Assembly: GCA_964556005.1 (NCBI GenBank)
Contig: CAZKUR010000044.1
Location: forward strand, 1 to 32,717
Origin: CAZKUR01 sp964556005
Lineage (GTDB): Bacteria; Bacteroidota; Ignavibacteria; Ignavibacteriales; Ignavibacteriaceae
Reading direction: 5' to 3'
Length of the DNA stretch: 32,717 nt
The position numbers and the translations under genes were made by a program. Shown here one piece after another: positions 14,366 through 23,141 of this stretch (position 1 is the first letter of the stretch; every line of letters starts with the position of its first letter). A model generated the notes under the pieces. That model made no database searches. It had not been told where the DNA came from and worked only from the letters and a program-made list of their open reading frames with translations.

Positions 14366-17038
14366 TTATGAAATAATAGGGTTGGGTTTGTTGATATCTA
14401 TTTCCAACTGTTTCACAGCTTTATCTAAAACCTCTTTTTTGATTTTGCCTTCCTGGTATAATCCTGACAATGCACCAAGTACAACATGCTTTGCATCTAC
14501 CTCAAAGAAATTCCTTAAATCTTTCCTTGCTTCACTTCTGCCGAAACCGTCTGTGCCGAGAGAAATTAATCTTCCGGGTATCCATTTAGCAATTGAGTCC
14601 GGTAAAGCCTTAACATAATCGGAAGCAGCAACAAAAACACCTTCTTCATCTTTAAGAATTTTTGTAATATAAGGTTCTTTTTGTTTGGAGTTATAGTGCA
14701 TCAAATTTAATCTTTCAGTATCCAAAGCATCTCTTCGCAATTCTTTATAGCTTGTTACACTCCAAACGTCAGCCGCAATTTTAAAATCATCCTCTAAAAT
14801 TTCCTGCGCCTTGATTACTTCGTTCAAGATAGTTCCGCTTCCCATTAAGTTAACTTTTAACTTCGCATTTTTTTTACCGGAAGGTTTGAATTTGTACATT
14901 CCTTTGATGATTCCTTCTTTAGCACCATCCGGCATTTCGGGCATTGCATAATTCTCATTCATTACGGTAAAGTAGTAAAAGATGTGTTCCTGCTCTTCAT
15001 ACATTCTTCGGATGCCGTCCCTTATAATCACGGCAATCTCAAAAGCATAAGCAGGGTCATAAGTGACAAGATTTGGAATGGTGTAAGCAAGCAAATGACT
15101 GTTACCGTCCTGATGCTGTAATCCTTCGCCTGCAAGAGTAGTTCGCCCGGATGTTCCGCCTACGAGGAATCCTTTTGCCTGCATATCTCCTGCTGCCCAT
15201 ACAAGATCACCTATTCTTTGAAGTCCAAACATGGAGTAATAAATAAAGAACGGGATCATATTAATTTGATGCGTTGCATATGCCGTACCCGCAGCAATGA
15301 AGGAAGACATAGATCCTGCTTCGGTAATTCCTTCTTCTAAAATTTGTCCGTTGGTTGCTTCTTTATAGTAGAGAAGACTTTCTTTATCTACCGGTTCATA
15401 CAGCTGGCCGGCATGAGAATAAATTCCAACCTGCCTGAATAGCGCTTCCATACCAAAAGTTCTTGCTTCATCAGGTACAATGGGAACAATTAATTTTCCT
15501 AATTCTTTATCCTTCAAAAGTTTGGCAAGAATTCTTACAAACACCATAGTTGACGATACTTCCCTTCCTTCAGTCCCTTTGTAAAATTCTTCAAAGATAT
15601 CTTCCGGTGGAGTTTTAATGGGCCGAACATCAGTTTTTCTCGAAGGTATATAACCGCCTAATTCTTCCCTGCGTGCTTTTAAATATTGAAGTTCGGGGCT
15701 GTTTTCAGTCGGCTTATAAAAAGGTGCCTGGCCTATCTCATCGTCGGAAATAGGAATGCCGAACCTGCTTCTGAATTCTTTCATTTCCTCTTCGTTCAGT
15801 TTTTTCTGCTGGTGGGTAATATTTTTCCCTTCACCACTTTCTCCCAGACCGTATCCTTTTATTGTTTTAGCAAGAATAACCGTAGGCGAGCCTTTATGAT
15901 CGAAAGCAGATTTGAAAGCAGCATAAACCTTTTCGGGATCGTGTCCTCCCCGCTTCATTTTTTGAAGTTGTTCATCGGTATAATGTTCAACCATTTTTAT
16001 TAGGTCCGGATCTGCGCCGAAAAAGTTTTGACGGATGTAATTGCCTGTTTCGACGGAATATTTTTGATACTGGCCGTCGACAACTTCACCCATTCTTTTT
16101 ACAAGTTTGCCTTCGCTGTCTTTATCAAGAAGCGGATCCCAATCGCTTCCCCAAATAACTTTTATTACATTCCATCCTGCACCTCTGAAAATAGCTTCAA
16201 GTTCCTGAATTATTTTACCGTTGCCGCGGACTGGGCCGTCGAGTCTTTGCAGGTTACAATTGATAACAAATATTAGATTGTCCAATTTTTCTCTTGCCGC
16301 TAAAGTAATTGCTCCCATTGCTTCAGGTTCATCGGTTTCACCGTCGCCTAAAAACGCCCAAACTTTCCCGGTATTTTTTAACAAACCACGATCAACCAAA
16401 TAGTGATTAAACCTAGCTTGATAAATTGCCATTAATGGACCAAGTCCCATAGATACGGTTGGGAATTCCCAGAAATTCGGCATCAGCCATGGATGAGGAT
16501 ATGATGATAAACCTCCTTTAGGATTTAATTCCCTTCTGAAATTTTTCATTTGTTCAATCGATATTCTTCCTTCCAAAAAGGCACGCGCATAAATTCCTGG
16601 TGAAGCATGTCCTTGAAAATAAATTTGATCTCCGGGATAGTTTTCAGTTTTTGCTTTAAAGAAATGATTAAACCCGATTTCATATAAAGTTGCTGCAGAT
16701 GCATAAGTGGAAATATGCCCCCCGATTCCGCTTTCAAGCTTGTTGGCTTTCACGACCATTGCCATTGCATTCCATCGAATCATACTTTTTATTCGTCTTT
16801 CGATTTCCCTGTTTCCGGGGAACGGCGGCTGCTTTTCTCTCGGTATTGTATTTATGTAAGGTGTATTTGCGCTGAAAGGAATATGAACTCCGGCCTTATG
16901 CGCTCTAATCTGTAATTGCTGAAGCAGTTCTTTTACTCTTTCCGGCCCGCCGTGTTCAAAAACGTAATCCAGTGAATACAGCCACTCACGGGTTTCCAAT
17001 TCATTTATTTCAGCGCCGTTCATTTTTTCATTTGCCAT
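14366..17038 (-). CDS. aceE: Pyruvate dehydrogenase E1, homodimeric type
   Basis: This 890-aa thiamine-diphosphate enzyme decarboxylates pyruvate and loads acetyl onto the E2 lipoyl groups. Its length and sequence match the single-chain alpha2 E1 known from E. coli AceE, not the split alpha/beta type. The ThDP motif runs from GDGETDEPEAMG (231-242) to INCN (259-262). An HISTYASAATLYEIGFNHFF region precedes it, and AGEGLQHQDGNS lies in the second half. The start is supported by AAAGGAAA upstream of the ATG. It is the first gene of the aceE-aceF-lpdA operon, whose promoter should lie in 17039-17472. No pdhR-like regulator is next to it. Confidence 0.95.
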   Translation of the reverse strand: MANEKMNGAEINELETREWLYSLDYVFEHGGPERVKELLQQLQIRAHKAGVHIPFSANTPYINTIPREKQPPFPGNREIERRIKSMIRWNAMAMVVKANKLESGIGGHISTYASAATLYEIGFNHFFKAKTENYPGDQIYFQGHASPGIYARAFLEGRISIEQMKNFRRELNPKGGLSSYPHPWLMPNFWEFPTVSMGLGPLMAIYQARFNHYLVDRGLLKNTGKVWAFLGDGETDEPEAMGAITLAAREKLDNLIFVINCNLQRLDGPVRGNGKIIQELEAIFRGAGWNVIKVIWGSDWDPLLDKDSEGKLVKRMGEVVDGQYQKYSVETGNYIRQNFFGADPDLIKMVEHYTDEQLQKMKRGGHDPEKVYAAFKSAFDHKGSPTVILAKTIKGYGLGESGEGKNITHQQKKLNEEEMKEFRSRFGIPISDDEIGQAPFYKPTENSPELQYLKARREELGGYIPSRKTDVRPIKTPPEDIFEEFYKGTEGREVSSTMVFVRILAKLLKDKELGKLIVPIVPDEARTFGMEALFRQVGIYSHAGQLYEPVDKESLLYYKEATNGQILEEGITEAGSMSSFIAAGTAYATHQINMIPFFIYYSMFGLQRIGDLVWAAGDMQAKGFLVGGTSGRTTLAGEGLQHQDGNSHLLAYTIPNLVTYDPAYAFEIAVIIRDGIRRMYEEQEHIFYYFTVMNENYAMPEMPDGAKEGIIKGMYKFKPSGKKNAKLKVNLMGSGTILNEVIKAQEILEDDFKIAADVWSVTSYKELRRDALDTERLNLMHYNSKQKEPYITKILKDEEGVFVAASDYVKALPDSIAKWIPGRLISLGTDGFGRSEARKDLRNFFEVDAKHVVLGALSGLYQEGKIKKEVLDKAVKQLEIDINKPNPIIS

Positions 17039-17472
17039 GTAAACTTTCCTTTAAAATTTCTGCAGAGAATGTTGAAATTTCATCTATAGTGATAATATCT
17101 TTATTAAATTCTCGATAAAATGATAATTTTTTATCGTAGAAGGAATTCCGATTTTTCCAGAAAAATATAAAATCAACTTAAACGTTTTGTTGAAAATTTA
17201 CAAGAATTTTGGGTTTTGGGGGTGAGGTGTGGTACAGAAAAAGCAGTGGATTGTTTCTGATTATTCAATATTTATTATTGATTTCAATTATTTGTTACTT
17301 GACAATTATGAAATAATTAATGTAACTTACCCATCATCTTTATCCAATTATCAGTTTTTAACATTTAAATAACCAAAACTGTTTTTACAGGTATTCTGTA
17401 CCTTTGCTCAATTAATCTGAATATTCTTTTCCAATTTAGAATTCACAATTAAATTAATAATCAGGAGGCGTT
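17039..17472. other. Divergent intergenic region between aceE and the small barrel gene (434 bp)
   Basis: This should carry the leftward PDH promoter and the rightward promoter of the 96-aa gene. A TTGACA at 17299-17304 with TAACTT 18 bp downstream is a weak rightward promoter candidate. Overlapping dyads TACAG-GTATT-CTGTA (17386-17400) and AGGTA-TTCTG-TACCT (17389-17403) lie about 70-85 bp before the rightward start and could be an operator. No RNA gene or ORF is supported. Confidence 0.35.
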
Positions 17473-17763
17473 ATGTACTTAGTTCGTGATATATTTAAAA
17501 CTAAGCCAGGTATGGCTAAAGAATTAGTCGGTAAGTTTAAACAAGCTGCTCCTTATATGAAAGATGCTGGTTATAAAAACACAAGAATACTGACAGATGT
17601 TGTCTCGAATTACTGGACTGTTGTTCTCGAAATGGAGGTAGAAAGTCTTGATGCGTTTGAAAAAAGCCAAGGCTTCACTTCACGACCGGAGGTAAAAGAT
17701 ATTATGAAAGGATACATGAATCTCGTTGAAGGAGGACATCGCGAGATATTTAAGGTAAATTGA
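17473..17763 (+). CDS. Small dimeric alpha/beta-barrel (ABM/NIPSNAP-like) protein
   Basis: This 96-aa soluble protein looks like a ferredoxin-like dimeric alpha-beta barrel: strand MYLVRDIFKTKPGM, helix AKELVGKFKQAAPYMKDA, strand TRILTDVVSNYWTVVLEMEVES, helix LDAFEKSQGF, and a final EIFKVN strand. Such domains occur in antibiotic-biosynthesis monooxygenases, heme-degrading enzymes and stress proteins; no catalytic residue can be assigned. It has the best ribosome site in the window, AGGAGG placed 4 nt before the ATG, which suggests high translation. It is a single gene convergent with the S9-type hydrolase; the 53-bp gap holds no clear terminator. Confidence 0.8.
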   Translation: MYLVRDIFKTKPGMAKELVGKFKQAAPYMKDAGYKNTRILTDVVSNYWTVVLEMEVESLDAFEKSQGFTSRPEVKDIMKGYMNLVEGGHREIFKVN

Positions 17764-17816
17764 AAGAGTAAGACAAAGAGTAAAAGTAAAAACAACAAGT
17801 TTGTTCTTAGCGCATT

Positions 17817-18662
17817 TTATTTCAAATATTTTTCAAACCATGTTTTTCTTATTTGATCTGTCTCTTTTCTATGCGCCTTTAAATAGTGATCTCCGTTTTC
17901 GAAGATTATCAGCCTGTAAGTGAAATTCAATTCTTGAAATTTTTTTGCAAGCTCAATAGATTGAGTTGTAGGTACGGTTTTATCTGCCGAACCATGCATA
18001 ATTAAATACGGAATATTCGGAAGTTTACCGGCGAAATTAAGGGCCGATCTTTTTTCGATTTCCCGAACTAATCTTTCTTTGCCGAGAATGCTTTCGTAAT
18101 ATTTTTTCTGTTTCTCGTTTAAGTTTGCAATTTCTTTTAAATTGGAAACAGCGCCGCTTAAAACAGCACATTTGAATTTTGGATTTTTAAGAAGAGTTAA
18201 GAACGACATCATACCGCCGCGGCTCCAGCCTTCCATTCCCCATTTATTTGTATCGGCAAAAGGAATTTCATCTGCAATTTTCATTAAATTAATTATGTCA
18301 TTCACGTCTTTGCCGCCTAATTCATCTTCGCCTTCGCCGCCTGCATTTCCCCTGTACTGAGATGCCAAAACGACATAACCCCAGCTTGCTATTTGTCCGT
18401 AAATTCCTCTTGCATTAAACCTGTCGATTGCACCATGATTTCCGTAGCCGCCCCTGTTCCACATTATGCAGGGCAGCTTTTTGTTTTCTTCAATATTTTT
18501 TGGATAAGCGATATATCCTTTTACTTTTAAATCATAAGACAAATATGTTATCAGTTCAACCACTGTATTGTCGAAAACTTCTTTTCCCCATCCGCTTATT
18601 AACATTTTTGTTTGAACTTGATTTAATTTTATTTCTTCACGTGAGATTATTTGAGATTTCAT
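17817..18662 (-). CDS. Alpha/beta hydrolase of the prolyl oligopeptidase (S9) family
   Basis: This 281-aa protein has the S9-type hydrolase core without a beta-propeller. The predicted triad is Ser147 in GWSRGG, Asp227 in HGSADKTVP and His259 in NGDHYL. NRGGYGNHG (69-77) and SQYRGNAGGEGEDE (101-114) match the oxyanion-hole region of S9 acyl-peptide hydrolases/dipeptidyl peptidases. There is no signal peptide, so it should be cytosolic. The substrate may be a peptide or an ester and cannot be decided here. It is transcribed divergently from the DUF192 gene across a 185-bp gap that contains the perfect dyad GAATTAT-CA-ATAATTC (18764-18779). Confidence 0.87.
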   Translation of the reverse strand: MKSQIISREEIKLNQVQTKMLISGWGKEVFDNTVVELITYLSYDLKVKGYIAYPKNIEENKKLPCIMWNRGGYGNHGAIDRFNARGIYGQIASWGYVVLASQYRGNAGGEGEDELGGKDVNDIINLMKIADEIPFADTNKWGMEGWSRGGMMSFLTLLKNPKFKCAVLSGAVSNLKEIANLNEKQKKYYESILGKERLVREIEKRSALNFAGKLPNIPYLIMHGSADKTVPTTQSIELAKKFQELNFTYRLIIFENGDHYLKAHRKETDQIRKTWFEKYLK

Positions 18663-18847
18663 AGTATCGATTATTTTTTGTTATACAATAATGATAAAAA
18701 AGATAATAAAAGTTTACCGATTGTGAGAACAAACAAAATCAATACTTAAAAAAACTCACTTAAGAATTATCAATAATTCAAAACAACTTTGTATATTTTT
18801 ATTCTAAATAAAAAATTTATTCTCAAACTCAATTTATTGTATTTAAA

Positions 18848-19405
18848 ATGGCGAAACAGAAAACAACCAAACAAGCACCTCAAAAAGAAACAAAAAAAAA
18901 TTTATTGAACGATAAAAGAATTATTGGAATTTTAGCTGTAATTTTAATTGTAGTTTTATATTTTATTATTTCTCCCTTTAACAGAAAACCGGCTGCAAAC
19001 AAAGAATACATGTTTAAGAAACAAGGTGAGTTAACTTTTTACTCAAACGACGGCAAACCGATAACAAAAATCGATATCCAGATTGCAGCAACGGAATTCG
19101 ACAGGGAACTTGGATTAATGTTTCGCAAATCGATGAATGAAAATCAAGGGATGCTGTTTATTTTCCCGGTTTCACAGATTCAAGATTTTTGGATGAGGAA
19201 CACAGAAATTCCCCTCGATATGATTTTTGTCGATTCATTAAAACAGATAGTGACTATTCATAAAAACACAAAAACTATGTCGGATCAAACTTATTCATCT
19301 ACCAAACCTGCACTTTATGTAATAGAAGTTAACGGAGGATTTACCGATAAGTATCATATACAGAATGGCGATAAAGTAAATTGGGTCGATTATAAAATGA
19401 ATTAA
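18848..19405 (+). CDS. Membrane-anchored DUF192 protein
   Basis: This 185-aa protein has a Lys-rich N-terminus (1-23), one transmembrane segment (about 24-42) and an extracytoplasmic DUF192 domain (about 72-182). The domain is recognised by ATEFDRELGLMFRKSM (81-96), GMLFIFP (101-107) and FWMRNTEIPLDMIFVD (114-129). The function of DUF192 is not established. The stop codon overlaps the stop of the convergent gmhA-like gene by 2 bp (coding ends overlap at 19402-19405). Confidence 0.9.
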   Translation: MAKQKTTKQAPQKETKKNLLNDKRIIGILAVILIVVLYFIISPFNRKPAANKEYMFKKQGELTFYSNDGKPITKIDIQIAATEFDRELGLMFRKSMNENQGMLFIFPVSQIQDFWMRNTEIPLDMIFVDSLKQIVTIHKNTKTMSDQTYSSTKPALYVIEVNGGFTDKYHIQNGDKVNWVDYKMN

Positions 19406-19928
19406 CCGTATAATTCGTCCTCAACAAGTTCACAGACAATATGCGCAACAGTTATGTGTCCCTCCTGTATTCTCTGAGTATTAAATGATGGAATTAAAAC
19501 AACAAGATCGACCATTGGTTTTAGTTTGCCACCATTGCCACCTAAAAATCCAATGACTTTTACTTTTTTCTCTTTTGCCTTTTCTACGGCTTTGATAATA
19601 TTTGGTGAGTTCCCGCTTGTGGAAATTGCCAGCAAGACATCTCCTTCATTGCCTAATCCTTCTATGCTTCTCGCGAAAACATTTTCAAAACCAATATCAT
19701 TTCCGCCTGCGGTTAAATTAGAGGTATCTGTTGTGAGCGCAATTGCCGGGATTGCCGGGCGTTGTATTTTGTGACTTAACCTAACAACAAGTTCCGTAGC
19801 AATATGCTGGCAGTCTGCAGCGCTGCCGCCGTTTCCGCAGAGCAATAATTTTTTTCCGTTTTTAAAAGTCTCTGTCAATAAATTTACGGCTTTCAGAATT
19901 TCACCGGAACATTCTTTTTGAATTTTTA
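19402..19928 (-). CDS. gmhA: Phosphoheptose isomerase (GmhA-like SIS domain), 5' end lost in the gap
   Basis: The SIS-domain isomerase converts sedoheptulose-7-phosphate to D-glycero-D-manno-heptose-7-phosphate for LPS heptose. Visible motifs are CGNGGSAADCQH, TDTSNLTAGGNDIGFENVFAR, ISTSGNSPNIIKA and the metal-site segment RIQEGHITVAH. A TTG at 19878 gives 158 aa, but the frame stays open up to the N run and encodes a typical GmhA helix (KIQKECSGEILKAVNLL) before it. The true gene is therefore longer (GmhA is about 190 aa) and its start lies in 19929-20028. Partial at the 5' end. Confidence 0.88.
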
Positions 19929-20028
19929 NNNNNNNNNNNNNNNNNNNNNNNNNNNNNNNNNNNNNNNNNNNNNNNNNNNNNNNNNNNNNNNNNNNNNNNN
20001 NNNNNNNNNNNNNNNNNNNNNNNNNNNN
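19929..20028. other. Assembly gap (100 N)
   Basis: Exactly 100 N is a default scaffold gap, so the real distance is unknown. The 5' end of the gmhA-like gene and the last few codons of the GGGP-synthase-like gene are lost in it. The order of the two flanks depends on scaffolding evidence. Confidence 0.98.
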
Positions 20029-20783
20029 ACTTCGACCGAAATATTTACATGAACCGCGTTTGCAAAATCTTTTATCAATCCCCAGTTCTGTTCGTCCTCA
20101 AAGAAGTTTCCGGTTACAATTATATTTGCTCCGTTTAAAACTTTTTCTCTTGCAGTCTGTGAACTTTTAATTCCACCGCCGACAATAATTGGAACCGTAC
20201 AATAATCGGAAACTGCTTTAACCATTTCGTTCGGTATGGGTTCTTTTGCACCTGAACCGGCTTCAAGATATAAAAATTTGAATCCTAAATATTCTCCGGC
20301 TAAAGCAGTAGCTGCCGCAATTTCAGGTTTTGTTCGGGGGATCGGTAAACTTCCGCTCATGTACTGGGCTGTTGTTGTAACTTCCGATTCAATCAGCATG
20401 TAGCCGGTCGAAATTGGTTCGATACCAGTTTTCTTAATGACCGATGAAGCCATAACATGCTTGCCGATTAAATGTTCGGGGTTTCTTCCGCTTATTACTG
20501 AAAGAAATAAAATGGCATCAGCCTTTGGAGATATCTGGTTTATGTCGCCGGGGAAAATTATTACAGGCAGTTTTGTTGCCGCCTTTACAACTTCAAGCGA
20601 GGATTCAAAATCGCCATTAAGCATCAAACTTCCGCCGAATAAAAATCCATCTACTCCCGACTGTTCGCAGAACTTGACAAAAACTCCGAGCTTATCCTTT
20701 GAAATATTTTCAGGATCCAGCAATATTAAATATGCCGCGCCTTTTACAGAGATAGTATTTAAAAGCTGTTCGTATATTTTCAT
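20029..20783 (-). CDS. Geranylgeranylglyceryl-phosphate synthase-like protein (GGGPS/PcrB family), 3' end in gap
   Basis: This TIM-barrel prenyltransferase family joins a polyprenyl diphosphate to sn-glycerol-1-phosphate, the first ether-lipid step in archaea; bacterial members occur in Firmicutes (PcrB) and many Bacteroidetes. Visible blocks are LILLDPENISKDK, GFLFGGSLM, IIFPGDINQISPKADAILFLSVISGRNP (given in parts: IIFPGDINQ, ADAILFLSV, SGRNP), EPISTGYMLIES, KFLYLEAGSGA, IIVGGGIKS and IIVTGNFFE. About 251 residues are present, nearly the full family length, so only the extreme C-terminus is missing. I start at the ATG at 20783 (MKIYEQLL); the frame is open further upstream to 20876, but that extension is Phe-rich and unlike the family. 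Confidence 0.87.
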
Positions 20784-20907
20784 ACTTAATTGATGAAATG
20801 GTATGTGAATATAGGAATTTTGAAATAGATAAAAAAGATCGAATCGGGAAAAGAGGAAAAATTTATTTCCTGTCAAAAATTTTATTTTTAAGGTTGAAAG
20901 TTATTTT

Positions 20908-23094
20908 TCATTCTTTCATGCTTAAAGAAATTCTTCCTCTGTTTGCATCTACTTCAAGAATTGTTACGTCGATTACATCTCCAACATTCAAGATTTCAAG
21001 GGGGTTTTTCACAAAGCTATTTGCCATCTGGGAGATGTGAATTAGACCATCCTGCTTAACCCCGATATCGACGAACGCACCGAAGTCAACAATATTTCGT
21101 ACCGTTCCTTTTAATTTCATACCTTTTTGGAGATCTTCCATTTTCAACACATCGCTTCGAAGTATCGGTTTCGGAAGTTTCTCCCTCGGATCTCTTCCGG
21201 GCTTTTTTATATTTTCAATTATATCGATGAGAGTCGGTTCACCTATCCCGATTTCTTCGGCCAATTTTTTTGTCCCTTTTTTATCTGCAATAAGTGAAAT
21301 CATCGAACCTGATTCTTTAATATTTGCGATCGGAATATTTAATAATTTTAATAACTTTTCAGTGGCTTGATAAGATTCGGGATGAATAAAAGTATTATCA
21401 AACGGATTTTGGGAATCCGGGATCTTTAAAAATCCGGCACATTGTTCAAAAGCTTTTTCACCGATTCCCGAAACCGATTTCAATTCCTCACGGCTTTTAA
21501 ATTTCCCGTTCATTTCACGATATTGAACGATGTTTCCTGCAATTCTTTTATTCAATCCTGATACATAAGTTAAAAGAGAAGCCGATGCAGTATTGATGTC
21601 GACACCGACAAAATTCACACAGCTTTCAACAACAAAATCGAGCTGTCCTGATAAAGATTTTTGGTCAACATCATGCTGGTACAATCCTACGCCAATAGAT
21701 TTAGGATCAATTTTTACGAGTTCGGCTAACGGGTCGAGAAGCCTTCTGGCAATAGAAATATTTCCTCTCTGGCTCGCTTCGAGATCCGGAAATTCTTTTC
21801 TTGCTGTTTCCGAAGCCGAATAGACAGAAGCACCTGCTTCATTAACAATAACGTACCGGCATTTTAAATTATTTTCTTTGATCAATTTTGCAATAAAGAA
21901 TTCTGTTTCTCTTGACGCCGTTCCATTCCCGATTGCAATAATTTGAACATTATATTTCTTTATCAAATTCAAAATAATTTTGGAAGCCTCTTCGATTTTA
22001 TTTTGAGGAGGATGAGGATAAACAGTAGCTCCTTCAAGATATTTTCCTGTTTCATCGATTACAGCAGCCTTTGAGCCTGAAACAAATCCGGGATCGATTC
22101 CTAATATTATTTTATCGAGAAGAGGAGGTTGAAGCAGCAATTGTCTTAAGTTAGCCGCAAAGATTTCAATTGCATGAGTGTCGGCGATTTCGGTTAAATA
22201 ATTTCTTATTTCTCTTTCGGCTGAAGGGAAAATTAACCTGCCGAAAGAATCTTCAACTACTTCATTCATTATTTTATCAAACACAGATTCTTTATATTCG
22301 AAAAAAGTAGATTTGATTAATTTGAATATACTCATTTGTTCAAAATTCAAATTTATTTTCAGGAAATTTTCTCTTTCACCTCTGTTCAAAGCAAGAATTT
22401 GATACGGCTTTATTTTCTTTATGTCGATTTGAAAATCATAATAAATTTGATAAATATCTTTCTGCTGCTTTTCCCTTTGTTTGATGTCTAATTTTTTACC
22501 GGATTTTTCCTTTGCTTTTTCCGATTTAATAATAACATCGTCAAGTAAAGTTTCGCGGACTTTCTTTCGAACTTCCGCATTTTCATTTATCATTTCGGAA
22601 ATAATATCCTTTGCGCCGCTTAAAGCTTCTTCGGCAGAATTCACTCCAAGTTCGGCATTTATAAATTCATTCAGTTTTTCATTGAAATTTCCGGTAAATT
22701 TTGGATTTTCAATAATAAAAATTGCAAGCGGTTCAAGCCCCTTTGTTTTTGCAATTGTTCCGCGTGTTTTTCTTTTAGGTTTGTAAGGCAGATAAAGATC
22801 TTCAAGCTCATTTAATTTCGTGCAATCAATAATCTTGTTTTTTAATTCATCAGTCAGTTTCCCCTGTTCATCGATGTTTTTTATTATTGTCTGTTTCCGC
22901 TCTTCAAGCAGTGTAAAATATTTTAGCCTTTCGCTAACATCTCTCAATTGCTCTTCATCCAATCCGCCGGTTGCTTCTTTCCGGTAACGTGAGATGAAAG
23001 GAATGGTTGCGCCGTCTTCCAGCAATTTAATTGCAGAATCAACTTGAGAAGGTTTTAATTGTAATTCGCTCGATATAAATTTTGGTATATTCAT
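20908..23094 (-). CDS. tex: Tex family RNA-binding transcriptional accessory protein
   Basis: This 728-aa protein has the standard Tex layout: an N-terminal helical/HTH region (1-about 200), central helices, a YqgF/RNase H-like domain (about 327-455, starting IILGIDPGFVSGSKAA), helix-hairpin-helix modules (about 500-565, including SVSGIGEKAFEQCAGF), and a C-terminal S1 RNA-binding domain (655-728, GTVRNIVDFGAFVDIGVKQD). Tex proteins bind nucleic acids and affect transcription and gene expression. The last residues end exactly with the S1 fold. The ATG has no strong ribosome site. The nitroreductase gene lies 47 bp upstream on the same strand and may be co-transcribed. Confidence 0.95.
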   Translation of the reverse strand: MNIPKFISSELQLKPSQVDSAIKLLEDGATIPFISRYRKEATGGLDEEQLRDVSERLKYFTLLEERKQTIIKNIDEQGKLTDELKNKIIDCTKLNELEDLYLPYKPKRKTRGTIAKTKGLEPLAIFIIENPKFTGNFNEKLNEFINAELGVNSAEEALSGAKDIISEMINENAEVRKKVRETLLDDVIIKSEKAKEKSGKKLDIKQREKQQKDIYQIYYDFQIDIKKIKPYQILALNRGERENFLKINLNFEQMSIFKLIKSTFFEYKESVFDKIMNEVVEDSFGRLIFPSAEREIRNYLTEIADTHAIEIFAANLRQLLLQPPLLDKIILGIDPGFVSGSKAAVIDETGKYLEGATVYPHPPQNKIEEASKIILNLIKKYNVQIIAIGNGTASRETEFFIAKLIKENNLKCRYVIVNEAGASVYSASETARKEFPDLEASQRGNISIARRLLDPLAELVKIDPKSIGVGLYQHDVDQKSLSGQLDFVVESCVNFVGVDINTASASLLTYVSGLNKRIAGNIVQYREMNGKFKSREELKSVSGIGEKAFEQCAGFLKIPDSQNPFDNTFIHPESYQATEKLLKLLNIPIANIKESGSMISLIADKKGTKKLAEEIGIGEPTLIDIIENIKKPGRDPREKLPKPILRSDVLKMEDLQKGMKLKGTVRNIVDFGAFVDIGVKQDGLIHISQMANSFVKNPLEILNVGDVIDVTILEVDANRGRISLSMKE

Positions 23095-23141
23095 TAACTA
23101 TAAAAATTATTTCTTATGATTGGAAAATTAAAATAAACATT

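Noticed and set aside
17039..17472. Possible tRNA or small RNA in the aceE upstream region
   Set aside because: The G-rich stretch near 17210-17240 has no complementary arm and no cloverleaf could be drawn.
20784..20876. Upstream extension of the GGGPS-like gene
   Set aside because: Phe/Tyr-rich, unlike any family N-terminus; the MKIYEQLL start fits the family.
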